Shown here: in pieces, positions 53,061 to 63,855 of the stretch
Position numbering within the stretch: position 1 is the stretch's first letter
Layout of the letters: each line of letters starts with the position of its first letter
Assembly (NCBI GenBank): GCA_039794565.1
Contig: JAUQVX010000001.1
Span: forward strand, 62,001 to 126,000
Direction of reading: 5' to 3'
Origin: Gloeomargarita sp. SRBZ-1_bins_9
GTDB lineage: Bacteria; Cyanobacteriota; Cyanobacteriia; Gloeomargaritales; Gloeomargaritaceae
Length of the DNA stretch: 64,000 bases
Position numbers and translations under genes: made by a program
Notes under the pieces: model-generated
Told to the model about the DNA's origin: nothing
Databases searched by the model: none
Seen by the model: only the letters and a program-made list of their open reading frames with translations

Positions 53061-54815
53061 CTACATGCGCTCGACCACGCGAATCCCCAGGAGCGACAAC
53101 CCTAACCTCAAAATTTTAGCAGTGAGATAGGCCAGGCCCAAACGGGACGAACGCTCCGGTTCCGGGGCCGCCAACACCGGGCATTGGTCGTAAAACTGGT
53201 TGAACTTTTGACTCAGTTCAAACAGGTACTGGCACAGGCGATGGGGGAACAAATCCACCGCCAATTGGGCAATCACATCGGGAAAGGCGAGCAAATGTTT
53301 GGCCAAGGTCCATTCGACCGCCTCCGTGAGCGCCCATTCCGGCACAAAGTGGGTGAAATCAACACCTCCCTTGCGGGCAATCCCCTGCACCCGCACGTAG
53401 GCATAGAGCAGGTAGGGTGCCGTATTGCCCTGTAGGGCCAACATCTTGTCGTAACTAAACACATAATTGCTCAGGCGATTTTGGCTCAAATCGGCGTATT
53501 TGACGGCGCTGATGCCGATGACCCGCGCCAAATTTTGGATGTATTCCGGCGATTCCTGGCGTTGTTCGGCGGCCCAACGCGCTTCGATATCCTGTTGCGC
53601 CCGCCGGATGGCCTCTTCTAGCAAATCCTTCAGCCGGACCGTTTCCCCCGACCGGGTGCGGAATTTTTTGCCGTCTTCCCCCAGCACCAACCCAAAGGGC
53701 ACATGGAGGCATTGCACCCCCGGCGGAATCCAGCCCGCTTTTTGGGCCGTGGCAAAGACTTGGGCAAAGTGCTGGCTCTGGCCGATGTCGGTTACGTAGA
53801 GAATGCGCTGTGCCCCGTCCTGTTGCACCCGGTAGCGCAAAGCCGCCAGGTCTGTCGTGGCGTAGTTATAACCCCCATCGGATTTTTGGATAATCAGGGG
53901 TAGGGGGCTGCCGTCGGCATTGGTAAATCCCTCCAAAAACACACACCAGGCCCCCTGGTCCAGAACCGCCAAGCCCTTAGCCTTTAATTCCTCCACCACC
54001 TCCGCCAGAAAGGGGTTATAGAAAGACTCGCCCCGCTCCTGCAGTTCCACCTCCAGTAGGTCATAGATTTGCTGGAACTCCCGGCGCGACAGTTCACACA
54101 GAAATTTCCAGGCGGCCATCAGCTCCGGGTCCCCTGCCTGCAACTGCACCACCACCTGTCGGGCCCGGTTCTGGAAGGCCTCATCGCTATCAAAACGCTG
54201 TTTAGCCTGGCGATAAAAGGTCACCAAATCCCCCAAATCCACCGCTTTTTTTTGCGTAAAAAATTCTGGGTGAACCTCCTGGAGATAAGCAATCAACATG
54301 CCAAATTGGGTGCCCCAATCCCCCACGTGATTGAGCCGCAGCACCCGGTGCCCCAAAAACTCAAACAAGCGGGCCAGGCAATCCCCAATGATGGTAGAGC
54401 GCAAATGGCCCACGTGCATTTCCTTGGCAATGTTGGGGCTGGAGAAATCCACAATCACCGTCTCCGGCTGGGCCGCTAGGGGAACACCGCAGCGGGGGTC
54501 TTGCATCTGCTGCTGCAGCCAGGCCGTGACGGTGCTGGGTTTCAGGCGGAAGTTGATAAACCCCGGCCCCGCGATTTCCGGTCGTTCATAGGGCGTCTCG
54601 GTGGGCAATTGGGCCACAATCGCCGTTGCCAGGTCCCGGGGTTTCTGCTGCAAGGGTTTAGCCAGGGTCAGGGCAATGTTGGACTGGAAATCGCCGAATT
54701 CGGGACGACTGGCGGGGACCACCAAGGGTTCTGTCGGCGACCAATCGGGCTGGTGCAGGAGTTGGCGAATAGCTGCTGTTAGTTGTTGCTCTAGGGTGGC
54801 AAGGGGGGTAAGCAT
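53061..54815 (-). CDS. argS: Arginyl-tRNA synthetase
   Basis: 584-residue class I synthetase. The HIGH signature appears as [12 protein letters not shown] after [10 protein letters not shown]; the KMSKS loop is degenerate, as in most ArgRS ([17 protein letters not shown]). N-terminal tRNA D-loop-binding domain about 1-110 and C-terminal anticodon domain ([12 protein letters not shown] onwards). The ATG at 54815 has GAGG at 6-base spacing. It starts 8 bases after the nucleotidyltransferase gene. Confidence 0.96.
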   Translation of the reverse strand: MLTPLATLEQQLTAAIRQLLHQPDWSPTEPLVVPASRPEFGDFQSNIALTLAKPLQQKPRDLATAIVAQLPTETPYERPEIAGPGFINFRLKPSTVTAWLQQQMQDPRCGVPLAAQPETVIVDFSSPNIAKEMHVGHLRSTIIGDCLARLFEFLGHRVLRLNHVGDWGTQFGMLIAYLQEVHPEFFTQKKAVDLGDLVTFYRQAKQRFDSDEAFQNRARQVVVQLQAGDPELMAAWKFLCELSRREFQQIYDLLEVELQERGESFYNPFLAEVVEELKAKGLAVLDQGAWCVFLEGFTNADGSPLPLIIQKSDGGYNYATTDLAALRYRVQQDGAQRILYVTDIGQSQHFAQVFATAQKAGWIPPGVQCLHVPFGLVLGEDGKKFRTRSGETVRLKDLLEEAIRRAQQDIEARWAAEQRQESPEYIQNLARVIGISAVKYADLSQNRLSNYVFSYDKMLALQGNTAPYLLYAYVRVQGIARKGGVDFTHFVPEWALTEAVEWTLAKHLLAFPDVIAQLAVDLFPHRLCQYLFELSQKFNQFYDQCPVLAAPEPERSSRLGLAYLTAKILRLGLSLLGIRVVERM

Positions 54816-54823
54816 GGTCAACC

Positions 54824-55969
54824 TCAGACATCCAGTCGGCTGGGGACCAAGGGGGCGGGTTCTTCACAGCGGGCGTCGGTAATCAACCAATCCAGCGCCG
54901 CCTTTTGCAGGTCAATCGTCGCCCCGCTTTTATCCACACAGTAGCGCCCAAACACCAACTTGTCCTTCAGGTGTACCCCCTCCCCCAAGCGCGAGTACTC
55001 AAAAATAATACTCCGTTCCACGCAGGCGTTGCGACAGATGCGGCAGTTGGGGCCAATCATCGCCGGGCCGATAATGGTTACCCCCGGTTCAATGCGGGTC
55101 ATACCCCCGATGTACACCGGTCCCTGGATATGCACCTTCGACCAGTCCACCGCCACATTTAACCCCGTATAAATCCCGGGACGAATTTCCTGGCCGGGAA
55201 TCGGCACGTGGGGGACCTGCCCTTGCAGCACCATTTGCACCGTGCGCCAGTAGTCGGGAACCCGGCCAATATCAATCCATTCGAACTCCATGGGCAGGGC
55301 GTAAAAGGGGGCGTTAATTTCCACCAGGTGGGGGAACAATTGGCTACCCAAATCGTACACCTGGTTACTGGGGATGTGGTCGAATATTTCCGGCTCAAAA
55401 ATGTAAATCCCCGTGTTGATCTGGTTGCTGCGCGCCTGGTCGGGGGCCGGTTTTTCCTGAAAAAGACAAATGCGCTGGTCGGTGTCGGTGACCACCACCC
55501 CATAGTTGGATACCTCTTCCCAAGGGACGGGTTTAGTGATGAGGGTGGCCAAGGCTCCCTTTTGCCGGTGCCAGCGAATGGCCGCCGTCAAATCCAGATC
55601 AATCAGGGCATCCCCGCACAGCACGACAAAGGTGTCATCAAAAAAGGGGTTGAATTCCTGGATACGTTTCATGCCCCCTGCCGACCCCAGGGCCTCCCCA
55701 ATGAGTTCTCCTTCCACGATGCGCCCCTCAAAGGAGTAGGCAATCTGCACCCCAAACCGCTGCCCATCCCGGAAATAGTTTTCGATCTGGTGGGCCAGGT
55801 GACTGACATTCACCATGATCTGGGTAATGCCGTGTCGCCGCAACAGGTCCACCAAAAACTCCATCACTGGCCGCTCCAGAATGGGAATCATGGGCTTGGG
55901 AATGGTATAAGTAATCGGCCGGACGCGGGTGCCCTTGCCGGCGGCCAGAATCATGCCTTTGTAGGCCAT
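54824..55969 (-). CDS. Sugar nucleotidyltransferase (mannose-1-phosphate guanylyltransferase-like)
   Basis: 381 residues. The nucleotidyl-transferase fold begins [20 protein letters not shown], has [12 protein letters not shown] and [16 protein letters not shown], and ends in a left-handed beta-helix (about 250-345, [20 protein letters not shown]). This is the architecture of GDP-mannose pyrophosphorylases and some glucose-1-phosphate enzymes, activating a sugar for polysaccharide or glycolipid synthesis. The exact sugar cannot be read here. First gene of a minus-strand operon with argS, a TPR protein and plsC. AAGGAGAG lies rather far (about 18 bases) upstream of the ATG. Confidence 0.88.
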   Translation of the reverse strand: MAYKGMILAAGKGTRVRPITYTIPKPMIPILERPVMEFLVDLLRRHGITQIMVNVSHLAHQIENYFRDGQRFGVQIAYSFEGRIVEGELIGEALGSAGGMKRIQEFNPFFDDTFVVLCGDALIDLDLTAAIRWHRQKGALATLITKPVPWEEVSNYGVVVTDTDQRICLFQEKPAPDQARSNQINTGIYIFEPEIFDHIPSNQVYDLGSQLFPHLVEINAPFYALPMEFEWIDIGRVPDYWRTVQMVLQGQVPHVPIPGQEIRPGIYTGLNVAVDWSKVHIQGPVYIGGMTRIEPGVTIIGPAMIGPNCRICRNACVERSIIFEYSRLGEGVHLKDKLVFGRYCVDKSGATIDLQKAALDWLITDARCEEPAPLVPSRLDV

Positions 55970-56064
55970 GGCGTGTGCGGTGCGAATCTCTCCTTATGCT
56001 AAGCTGGCAGCGCCTGGTTCGCTAGCCATGATAACTTGATCCAAACTGCAAGGTGCGATTCCAG

Positions 56065-56961
56065 ATGGCGGCCCAACTCCTGGACGGTAAAACCTTAGCC
56101 CAAGCGATCAAGGCCCAGTTGCAAAGTTGGCTGGCGGCGGTAACCCCCCAGGTGGGCCGTCCCCCCGGCTTAGCGGTACTCTGGGTGGGGGAAAACCCGG
56201 CCAGCGCCGCCTACGTGGGACAGAAACAAAAAGCCTGCACCCAGGTGGGGATGGCGACGTTTGGGGGGCATTTCCCGGCGGAGACCTCCCAGGCAGAGTT
56301 ACTGGCCCTGATTGACCAATTGAACCGGGACGAGCGGGTTGACGGGATTTTGGTGCAATTACCCCTGCCGGACCACTTAGACGGTAGCCAATTGCTGCGG
56401 GCAATCAACCCGGATAAGGACGTGGATGGCTTACATCCGGTGAATTTGGGCAAGCTGTTGCGGGGGGAACCAGGGCTGCCAAGTTGTACACCGGCGGGGG
56501 TGATGCGGCTGTTGCACCACTACCGGATTCCCCTGGCGGGCCAACGGGCGGTGGTGGTCGGACGCAGTACGTTGGTGGGTAAACCCCTAGGGCTGTTGCT
56601 CCTGGCGGCGGATGCCACAGTGACCCTGGCCCACTCCCGCACGACGGACTTGCCCCTGCTGACCCGTCAGGCCGACATCTTGGTGAGTGCAGTAGGACGG
56701 GTGGGACTCATTACCCCGGCGATGGTCAAACCTGGGGCGGTGGTGGTGGATGTGGGCATTAACCGCACCGATCAGGGCCTGGTGGGGGATGTGGATTTTG
56801 CCGGTGTGCAACAGGTGGCTGGTTGGCTGACACCGGTGCCGGGGGGGGTGGGACCCATGACCGTGGCCCAGTTGTTGCTCAATACCGCCCAAAGTTACGC
56901 CCAGCGCCAGGGGTTAGACTTGCCGCCCTGGTTCCGTTCAACCCCCCCCGCCCCATTCTAA
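56065..56961 (+). CDS. folD: Methylenetetrahydrofolate dehydrogenase/cyclohydrolase
   Basis: 298-residue bifunctional one-carbon enzyme. The active-site lysine lies in [28 protein letters not shown], the [16 protein letters not shown] block and nucleotide-binding [19 protein letters not shown] follow, and it ends [19 protein letters not shown]. It supplies 10-formyl-THF for purines and fMet and interacts metabolically with GlyA. ATG 56065 is preferred over an upstream GTG at 56053 because family similarity begins at LLDGKTLA. Confidence 0.96.
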   Translation: MAAQLLDGKTLAQAIKAQLQSWLAAVTPQVGRPPGLAVLWVGENPASAAYVGQKQKACTQVGMATFGGHFPAETSQAELLALIDQLNRDERVDGILVQLPLPDHLDGSQLLRAINPDKDVDGLHPVNLGKLLRGEPGLPSCTPAGVMRLLHHYRIPLAGQRAVVVGRSTLVGKPLGLLLLAADATVTLAHSRTTDLPLLTRQADILVSAVGRVGLITPAMVKPGAVVVDVGINRTDQGLVGDVDFAGVQQVAGWLTPVPGGVGPMTVAQLLLNTAQSYAQRQGLDLPPWFRSTPPAPF

Positions 56962-57018
56962 GATGGAGATAAAGTTTTTTTATTCAGCAGGCGTAATTGT
57001 GTTGGGAGGTGGCTGGCG

Positions 57019-57405
57019 ATGAAAGCGTTGTGGCGTGGTCTGTGCTGGTTAGGGGTGGCCCTGGCCCTGTGGTGGGGTTTACAGCAGCCGGTCTGGGCAG
57101 GGACGGAGGGTGTCCGCCCGGGTCTCAACAACGTGGAGGCCAAACTGGCAACCGCCTACGGTAAGAAGATTGACCTCAACAACACCAACATCACGGCCTT
57201 CAAGAAGTTGCGGGGCATGTACCCGACGATTGCCAAGTTGATCGTGGCGAACGCCCCCTACGAAAAGGTGGAGGACGTGCTGAATATCCCCGGCCTGACG
57301 GATCAGCAGAAGGAAATTCTCCGGTCCCATCTGGATGCCTTTACCGTCACGGAACCGGAGGCGGCCCTGGTGATTGACCGGATCAATAACGGGATTTACC
57401 GCTAA
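57019..57405 (+). CDS. psbU: Photosystem II 12-kDa extrinsic protein PsbU
   Basis: 128 residues. Signal peptide about 1-30 ([13 protein letters not shown]), mature protein of about 98 residues with a helix-hairpin-helix: [39 protein letters not shown]. PsbU binds the lumenal side of photosystem II beside PsbO and PsbV and stabilises the oxygen-evolving centre, especially against heat. GGGAGGT lies upstream of the ATG. No psbV in the window. Only 7 bases separate it from nadB. Confidence 0.96.
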   Translation: MKALWRGLCWLGVALALWWGLQQPVWAGTEGVRPGLNNVEAKLATAYGKKIDLNNTNITAFKKLRGMYPTIAKLIVANAPYEKVEDVLNIPGLTDQQKEILRSHLDAFTVTEPEAALVIDRINNGIYR

Positions 57406-57412
57406 GGACCAG

Positions 57413-58996
57413 ATGACCGTGCCACCAGCAGATTGGGATGTCCTAGTCATCGGCGGTGGCGCGGCGGGTTTGTACGGGGCGCTATCTCTGCCGAAAGACC
57501 TGCGGGTGGGACTGCTGACCAAGGACCCCCTGGAGTTGTCGGCCAGCGGTTGGGCGCAGGGGGGGATTGCGGCGGTCACGGACCCGGAGGATTCCTACGC
57601 GTTGCACGTGCAGGATACGTTGCAGGCGGGGGCGGGGTTGTGTGACCTCCCAGCGGTGGAATTTTTAGTTTCCCAGGGGGCGGCCTGTATCCAGCGGCTG
57701 TTGGCATTGGGGGTGGCCTTTGACCGCTATGGGGAGGGGTTGGCCTTGGCGCTGGAGGCGGCCCACTCCCGGCCCCGGATTCTCCATGCTGCCGATAGTA
57801 CGGGGCGGGAACTGGTGAGTACCCTGACGGAGCAGGTCCTGCAGCAACCCCACATCCAGGTGCTGGAACGGGCGCTGGCGGTGGATCTGTGGGTGGAGGC
57901 GGATCGGTGTGGAGGGGTGTGGGTGTGGTACCAGGGCCGGTGGCAGACCTGGCGAGGGCGAGCGGTGGTGTTGGCCACCGGTGGGGGGGGACAGTTGTTT
58001 ACACCAACGACTAATCCGCCGGCCAGTACGGGGGACGGGGTGGCCATGGCCTGGCGGGCGGGGGCGACGCTGCGGGATGTGGAGTTTGTCCAGTTTCACC
58101 CCACGGCCCTGGCAATTCCTGGAGCGCCGGCCTTGCTTATTTCCGAAGCGGTACGGGGGGAAGGGGCCTATTTGCTGAATGACCAGGGGGAGCGGTTTAT
58201 GCTGCGCTATCACCCCCAGGGGGAATTGGCCCCCCGCTACATTGTCAGCCGCGCCATTTTCCAGGAGTTGCAGCGCACCGGCCAAAACCATGTCTGGTTG
58301 GATATGCGCCCCATTGACCCGGACCGGCTGGCCCACCGGTTTCCCCATATCCTGAACACCTGCCGCCAATGGGGTTTGGACCCCCGCAAGGAGTTGATCC
58401 CGGTGGCACCGGCGGCCCACTACTGGATGGGAGGCGTATGGACGGATTTGCAAGCCCGCACCAGCTTGCCCGGTCTGTACGCCATTGGGGAAGTGGCCAG
58501 CACAGGGGTCCACGGGGCCAATCGCCTGGCCAGCAATTCCCTGCTGGAGTGCCTGGTGTTCGGGGGGCAATTGGCCGCCATCGAGTTGGGCACCTGGCCG
58601 TCAGGGGAACCTCCAGCTCTGGTCACTGGTGCGGTGGATAGGGCGTGGTTAGAGACCGTGCGGCAGCAATTGCCCCGGTTGATGGGCCGGCGGGCGGGGA
58701 TCGCGCGAGACGAGGAAGGACTCAGCCTGGCGCTGCAACAGGTGCAGGCGTGGCGACGGGCGTTCCCGGCATTGGCCCCCGCCAGTGAGGACTTTGCCCT
58801 GGTGCGCCTCTGGAGCGAGACCCGCAATCTCTTGGACTGTGCCTATTTGGTGTTACAGAGCGCCCTGCGGCGGCGGGAATCCCGGGGGAGCCACTACCGT
58901 CTGGACTATCCCGAACCGTCGCCAGCGTTCCAGGTCCACACCCTGATCCAGGGGGACCGGTGGCAGTGGGCGCCCATAGCCCAAGTGGCTGCCTGA
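57413..58996 (+). CDS. nadB: L-aspartate oxidase
   Basis: 527-residue FAD enzyme that oxidises aspartate to iminoaspartate, the substrate of NadA. FAD-binding VLVIGGGAAGLYGALSLP at the N-terminus; SGWAQGGIAAV; substrate region FVQFHPTALAIPGAP and SEAVRGEGAYLLN; GEVASTGVHGANRLASNSLL near the end of the FAD domain; helical C-terminal domain. ATG 57413 has AAGGA 4 bases upstream. It follows psbU by 7 bases, an odd partner. Confidence 0.95.
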   Translation: MTVPPADWDVLVIGGGAAGLYGALSLPKDLRVGLLTKDPLELSASGWAQGGIAAVTDPEDSYALHVQDTLQAGAGLCDLPAVEFLVSQGAACIQRLLALGVAFDRYGEGLALALEAAHSRPRILHAADSTGRELVSTLTEQVLQQPHIQVLERALAVDLWVEADRCGGVWVWYQGRWQTWRGRAVVLATGGGGQLFTPTTNPPASTGDGVAMAWRAGATLRDVEFVQFHPTALAIPGAPALLISEAVRGEGAYLLNDQGERFMLRYHPQGELAPRYIVSRAIFQELQRTGQNHVWLDMRPIDPDRLAHRFPHILNTCRQWGLDPRKELIPVAPAAHYWMGGVWTDLQARTSLPGLYAIGEVASTGVHGANRLASNSLLECLVFGGQLAAIELGTWPSGEPPALVTGAVDRAWLETVRQQLPRLMGRRAGIARDEEGLSLALQQVQAWRRAFPALAPASEDFALVRLWSETRNLLDCAYLVLQSALRRRESRGSHYRLDYPEPSPAFQVHTLIQGDRWQWAPIAQVAA

Positions 58997-59068
58997 AACC
59001 GTAGCCGAGATAGCCAAGTCCCCTGGGGCTGCCTGCGTACAATGGGGACAAAGCCTAGGGGGACGGCG

Positions 59069-61690
59069 ATGCGCATCCTACAGATGTTGATCCTGCGGGG
59101 GCCGAATTACTGGAGTATCCGGCGGCACCGGCTGATCGTGTTGCGGCTAGACCTGGAGGACTGGGAGGACCGCTATACGGACCAACTGCGCGGCTTCTAC
59201 GCGGACCTGGTGGACCTGTTGCCGTCCCTGGAGGAACATGCCTGCTCGCCGGGCTGCCGGGGGGGATTCCTCCAACGGGTGCGGGAGGGGACGTTGCTGG
59301 GCCATGTGGTGGAACATGTGGCCCTGGAATTGCAGACCTTGGCGGGGATGCCCGTAAGTTTTGGCCGCACCCGGGAGACGTCCACCCCTGGGGTCTATAA
59401 CGTGGTGTATGAGTACCAGTATGAACGAGCGGGACGTTACGCTGGCCGGGCAGCAGTGCGCATTTGCGATACGTTGGCGGCGGGACGGCGTTACCCCCGG
59501 CGGGAGCTGGAGGCCGACCTGGCCGAACTGCGGGACTTGCGGCAGGCCGCTTCCCTAGGCATCACCACCGACGCCCTGGTGCAGGAGGCGGAACGCCGGG
59601 GGATTCCCTGGGTGTGCCTGCCGGCGTGGGACATCGTGCAACTGGGCTATGGCATCCATCAACGCCGGCTCCAGGCTGCCCAAACGGACCGGACGAGCAT
59701 TTTGGGGGTGGAATTGGCCGGGGACAAAGCCAGCACCAAACGGCTGCTCCAGGCGGCAGGGATGCCGGTGCCCAAGGGAGAGGTCATTCGACGGCGGGAT
59801 GACCTGGCGGAGGCCATTGACATCGCTGGCGGCTTTCCGGTGGTGATCAAACCCCTAGACGGCAACCATGGCCGGGGGGTTACGTTGAACATCCGTACCT
59901 ACTCGGACGCGGAGCAGGCTTACAACCGGGCCAAGGCCGAATCCAAAAGCGGCGCGGTGATGGTAGAACGCTATCACCCAGGCAACGATTACCGGGTACT
60001 GGTGGTGGGGGGACAGGTGGTGGCGGTGGCCCAGCGCCTTCCAGCCCATGTGGTGGGGGATGGGCGCTCCACGATTCGAGAACTGGTGGACCAATTAAAC
60101 CGGGACCCGTGCCGAGGGGAAGGCCATGCTAACGTACTGACCCGCATCGAATTAGACGAGGCCAGCGAGTGGGTGTTGCGCCAGCAGGGATATCACCTAG
60201 ATACCATCCTGCGCCTTGGGGAAATCGCCTACCTGAAAAACACGGCCAATCTGAGCACCGGCGGCATGGCGGTGGACTGTACCGACCAGATACACCCGGA
60301 AAACCGTTGGCTGTGTGAACGGGCAGCCCGCTGGGTGGGTTTGGACATTGCGGGAATCGATGTGATCACCCCCGATATCGGTCAGCCCTTGCGCCAAGTA
60401 GACGGGGTCATCGTGGAGGTCAACGCCGCCCCGGGTTTGCGGATGCACCTACAACCCAGCGCCGGTACTCCCCGCAATGTCTGCGCCCCGATTCTGGATT
60501 TGCTATTTCCCCAAGGGCAAACGGGGGAGATTCCCATCATCGCCATCACGGGTACCAACGGCAAAACCACCACCACCCGCTTGACAGCGTACCTGTGTCA
60601 GCAGACGGGCCGCGTGGTGGGCTATACGACGACCGACGGCACCTACATCGGCCCCCATTTGGTGGAACCGGGCGATAACACGGGTCCCCAGAGCGCTCGC
60701 CTGATTCTCAACGACCCCACAGTGGAGATTGCCGTTTTGGAAAGTGCCCGGGGAGGCATTCTCCGGTCGGGGTTGGCCTTTAGCCGTTGCCAGGTGGGGG
60801 TGGTGCTCAATGTGGCCGACGACCACCTGGGCAGCTACGACATTGACACCCTAGAGCAAATGGCCATGGTCAAAAGCGTGGTGGCGGAGGTGGTGCGACC
60901 GGAGGGGCTGGCAGTGCTCAACGCCGAGGATGAACTGGTGGCGGCCATGGCCCGGCGGGTGAAAAGTCGGGTGGCCTACTTTAGTCTCAACCCAGACCAT
61001 CCGGTGTTGCGCCAGCACCAGCAGCAGGGGGGTCTAGGGGCCACGGTGCGGGACGGGGATATCCTCCTGGTGGAGGGGGAACGCTACACCCCGCTGTTGC
61101 CGGTTCAGGAGGTACCCTTGACCCTGGGAGGGACGGTGCGGTTTATGGTGGCCAATGCCCTGGCGGCGACCCTGGCAGCCTATGGGGTGGGGGTGTCCCT
61201 GGAGCAGATTCGCCAGGGGTTGCGCAGTTTCCAGGCGTCGGTGGAGCAAACCCCAGGCCGCATGAATCTGTTGCCGGTCCGGGACTTCTTTGTCCTGATT
61301 GACTACGCCCACAATGCCCACGGCTACCGGGCGGTGGGGGACTTTGTTCGCACCTGGCGTAAAGGAGAGCGCATCGGTGTCATCGGGGCGCCTGGGGACC
61401 GGCGGGATGAGGACCTGCGGGAAATCGGGCGGGTGGCGGCGCACCTGTTTGACCAGCTGATTGTCAAGGAGGACGACGATACCCGAGGCCGCCGGCGGGG
61501 AGAGGCTGCAGATTGGATAGCCAGGGGGGTGCAGGAACGACGGGACAACCCCGTGATGCAGGTTATCCTCGATGAAACTGAGGCGATACAAACGGCGCTC
61601 CGCCAGGCCCGCAGCGGTGATCTGGTGGTGATTTTCCCCGAAAGCGTTCGTCGCGCCCTGGACCTGGTGTGCCAAGCCCAACAGCCGTGA
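59069..61690 (+). CDS. cphA: Cyanophycin synthetase
   Basis: 873-residue enzyme that makes the nitrogen reserve multi-L-arginyl-poly-L-aspartate. N-terminal domain (about 1-160, with RGPNYWSIRRHRLIVLRLDL), ATP-grasp domain (about 215-470, DKASTKRLLQAAGMPVPKGE; VIKPLDGNHGRGVTLNI) that adds Asp, and a Mur-ligase-like domain (P-loop 495-502, GTNGKTTTTRL; NVADDHLGSYDID) that adds Arg. AGGGGGA precedes ATG 59069, and a TACAAT at about 59038 may be its -10. No cyanophycinase gene is in the window. It overlaps era by GTGA. Confidence 0.96.
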   Translation: MRILQMLILRGPNYWSIRRHRLIVLRLDLEDWEDRYTDQLRGFYADLVDLLPSLEEHACSPGCRGGFLQRVREGTLLGHVVEHVALELQTLAGMPVSFGRTRETSTPGVYNVVYEYQYERAGRYAGRAAVRICDTLAAGRRYPRRELEADLAELRDLRQAASLGITTDALVQEAERRGIPWVCLPAWDIVQLGYGIHQRRLQAAQTDRTSILGVELAGDKASTKRLLQAAGMPVPKGEVIRRRDDLAEAIDIAGGFPVVIKPLDGNHGRGVTLNIRTYSDAEQAYNRAKAESKSGAVMVERYHPGNDYRVLVVGGQVVAVAQRLPAHVVGDGRSTIRELVDQLNRDPCRGEGHANVLTRIELDEASEWVLRQQGYHLDTILRLGEIAYLKNTANLSTGGMAVDCTDQIHPENRWLCERAARWVGLDIAGIDVITPDIGQPLRQVDGVIVEVNAAPGLRMHLQPSAGTPRNVCAPILDLLFPQGQTGEIPIIAITGTNGKTTTTRLTAYLCQQTGRVVGYTTTDGTYIGPHLVEPGDNTGPQSARLILNDPTVEIAVLESARGGILRSGLAFSRCQVGVVLNVADDHLGSYDIDTLEQMAMVKSVVAEVVRPEGLAVLNAEDELVAAMARRVKSRVAYFSLNPDHPVLRQHQQQGGLGATVRDGDILLVEGERYTPLLPVQEVPLTLGGTVRFMVANALAATLAAYGVGVSLEQIRQGLRSFQASVEQTPGRMNLLPVRDFFVLIDYAHNAHGYRAVGDFVRTWRKGERIGVIGAPGDRRDEDLREIGRVAAHLFDQLIVKEDDDTRGRRRGEAADWIARGVQERRDNPVMQVILDETEAIQTALRQARSGDLVVIFPESVRRALDLVCQAQQP

Positions 61691-62583
61691 GTGAGGATTT
61701 TCGCTCTGGGTTTGTGGCCCTGATTGGCCGCCCTAACGTGGGGAAATCCACCCTGCTCAATCGTCTGGTGGGGCAAAAAGTGGCCATCACATCACCGGTG
61801 GCCCAGACCACCCGCAACCGGCTGCGCGGCATTCTCACCCTTGCTCAGGGCCAGATCATCCTGGTAGATACACCGGGCATTCACAAGCCCCACCACCGTT
61901 TGGGAGAAATCCTGGTGCAAAACGCCCAAGGGGTGGTCAAAGCCGTGGACCTGGTGCTGTTTCTGGTGGATGGCAGTCAACCGGCAGGGGCCGGGGACCA
62001 GTTCATCGCCCACTGGCTGGCCACCCAGAAAACCCCGGTGGTGCTTGGCCTGAACAAATGTGACGCCCAACCCCCAAACCAGGCGGCGGCCATCATCCAG
62101 AGCTACCAGCAACTGTTGCCGGAGGCGCCCTTGCTGACGTTTTCGGCCTTGACGGGGGAGGGGATTCCCACTTTGCAGGAGCGGTTGTTACAGATGCTGC
62201 CCCCCGGCCCCTGTTACTACCCCCCCGACCTGGTCACTGACCAGCCCGAGCGTTTCCTGATGGCAGAACTCATCCGGGAACAGATTTTACATTTAACTCG
62301 CGAGGAAGTGCCCCATTCGGTGGCGGTCACCATTGACCAGGTGGAAGAGCTGCCCAAGGTTACCCGCATCCTCGCCACCATCATCGTGGAGCGGCCGTCC
62401 CAAAAAGCCATCATCATCGGCCACCAGGGGCAAATGCTCAAAACCATTGGCAGCCGCGCCCGCGCCGAGATGCAAAAATTGGTGGATGGTCCGGTGTACC
62501 TGGAACTGTTTGTCAAGGTGGAACCCAAATGGCGGGAAACACCCCATCTACTGCGGGACTTGGGCTACCGCCCGGAGCCTTAA
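61687..62583 (+). CDS. era: GTPase Era
   Basis: 298 residues from GTG 61687, which overlaps the cphA stop (GTGA). G1 GRPNVGKSTLLNRLVGQK, G3 DTPG (VDTPGIHKPHHRLGE), G4 LNKCD and a C-terminal KH RNA-binding domain (PSQKAIIIGHQGQMLKTIG). Era matures 16S rRNA and the 30S subunit. An earlier GTG at 61669 is possible. The dihydroorotase-like gene starts 55 bases before its stop. Confidence 0.94.
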   Translation: MSEDFRSGFVALIGRPNVGKSTLLNRLVGQKVAITSPVAQTTRNRLRGILTLAQGQIILVDTPGIHKPHHRLGEILVQNAQGVVKAVDLVLFLVDGSQPAGAGDQFIAHWLATQKTPVVLGLNKCDAQPPNQAAAIIQSYQQLLPEAPLLTFSALTGEGIPTLQERLLQMLPPGPCYYPPDLVTDQPERFLMAELIREQILHLTREEVPHSVAVTIDQVEELPKVTRILATIIVERPSQKAIIIGHQGQMLKTIGSRARAEMQKLVDGPVYLELFVKVEPKWRETPHLLRDLGYRPEP

Positions 62584-63785
62584 AGGGGGAGGTGCTGCTG
62601 CGACAGGTGCGTCGGCTGGACCCCCTGACCCAGCGGGAGGAAGTCACCGATGTCTGGCTCCGGCAGGGGAAAATCCACGCTGTTGGCCCTCATCTTCCCC
62701 TGACAGAAGGGGTGGCGGAGTATCCGGCCCAAGGGTGCTGGCTGGGACCGGGACTGGTGGACCTCTACAGCCAGAGCAGCGAACCGGGTTACGAAGGGCG
62801 CGAGACCCTGGCCCAGCTAATACACCAGGCTCTGACGGGGGGCTTTACCCAAGTCGCGCTACTGCCCCACACCCAGCCCGTCCTGGACAATGCCGCGGCA
62901 GTCACCTGGTGGCAGGAGCAACAAAGCCGGTGCCCGGTACACCTACATCTGTGGGGGGCCTTGACCCAGGAGACCAAGGGCGAACAGATGGCACAACTGC
63001 GGGAATTGGCCCAGGCGGGGGTGGTGGGGTTTGGGGAAGCCCGACCCTGTGTGCGCTGGGACCTGCTTCAACAAATCCTGCTTTATGTCCGACCCCTGGG
63101 CAAACCCCTGCTACTGTGGCCCCGGGCGGAAGTGAGTCATGGCGTAGCCCGGCCCGGGGTGTGGAGCGTTACGCTGGGGTTGCCGGAGATGCCGGTGGCG
63201 GCCGAAAGTGCTGTGTTAGCCGGCATTCTGGAGTGGGTGCGGTTGTATCCAACGCCGGTGCACCTAATGCGCCTTTCGACTGCCCGTGCCGTCGCCCTGG
63301 TAGCCCAAGCCAAGGATGCGGGTTTGCCGGTGACCGCCAGTACCCCTTGGACCCACCTGCTGTGGGATAGCAGCCACTTGAGCGGCTATAACCCCTATCT
63401 ACGCTTCGACCCACCCTTGGGGAACCCCGACGACCGGCAGGCCCTGATTCGGGGAGTGAAAACCGGTGTGATTGACGCCATTGCCGTTGACCATCAAGCC
63501 TACACCTATGAGGAGAAAATGGTACCCTTGGCCCTGGCGCCCCCAGGCATTCCCGGCTTCGGCGTCGCCTTGCCCTATCTCTGGGCGGGCTTGGTGGTCA
63601 CTGGCGCCTTGACTCCCCTAGAACTCTGGTCGGCTTTGAGCGTCAAACCTCTGACCTGCTTAGGCCTGTCGCCGGACCCTTCTCCCACTCCGGTTCTGTT
63701 CGCTCCCCAGGAACCAGTCACTCAGACGCTACCTTTGCCCGGCGCGCCCCAAGGACGGGTGTACACCCCCTTAACCCTGGATTAA
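62529..63785 (+). CDS. Dihydroorotase homologue lacking zinc ligands (PyrC'/PyrX-like)
   Basis: 418 residues with the amidohydrolase/dihydroorotase fold, e.g. GCWLGPGLVDLYSQSSEPGY and VIDAIAVDHQAYTYEEKMVP. The zinc-binding D-x-H-x-H-x-R-x-P-G of active enzymes reads D78-L-Y-S-Q-S-S-E-P-G, so both His and the Arg are lost; a further conserved His is Arg248 (HLMRLSTA). Asp321 is kept. Such proteins occur as non-catalytic partners that stabilise aspartate carbamoyltransferase; that role is inferred here. The ATG at 62529 makes a 55-base overlap with era; a GTG at 62592 is an alternative start. Confidence 0.88.
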   Translation: MAGNTPSTAGLGLPPGALKGEVLLRQVRRLDPLTQREEVTDVWLRQGKIHAVGPHLPLTEGVAEYPAQGCWLGPGLVDLYSQSSEPGYEGRETLAQLIHQALTGGFTQVALLPHTQPVLDNAAAVTWWQEQQSRCPVHLHLWGALTQETKGEQMAQLRELAQAGVVGFGEARPCVRWDLLQQILLYVRPLGKPLLLWPRAEVSHGVARPGVWSVTLGLPEMPVAAESAVLAGILEWVRLYPTPVHLMRLSTARAVALVAQAKDAGLPVTASTPWTHLLWDSSHLSGYNPYLRFDPPLGNPDDRQALIRGVKTGVIDAIAVDHQAYTYEEKMVPLALAPPGIPGFGVALPYLWAGLVVTGALTPLELWSALSVKPLTCLGLSPDPSPTPVLFAPQEPVTQTLPLPGAPQGRVYTPLTLD

Positions 63786-63855
63786 CGTTTTCATTACATG
63801 GTGTTGATGTTGAGGGGCTAAGGTAAAGGCCAGCCGGCGTGTAGGGAAAGCAGTC

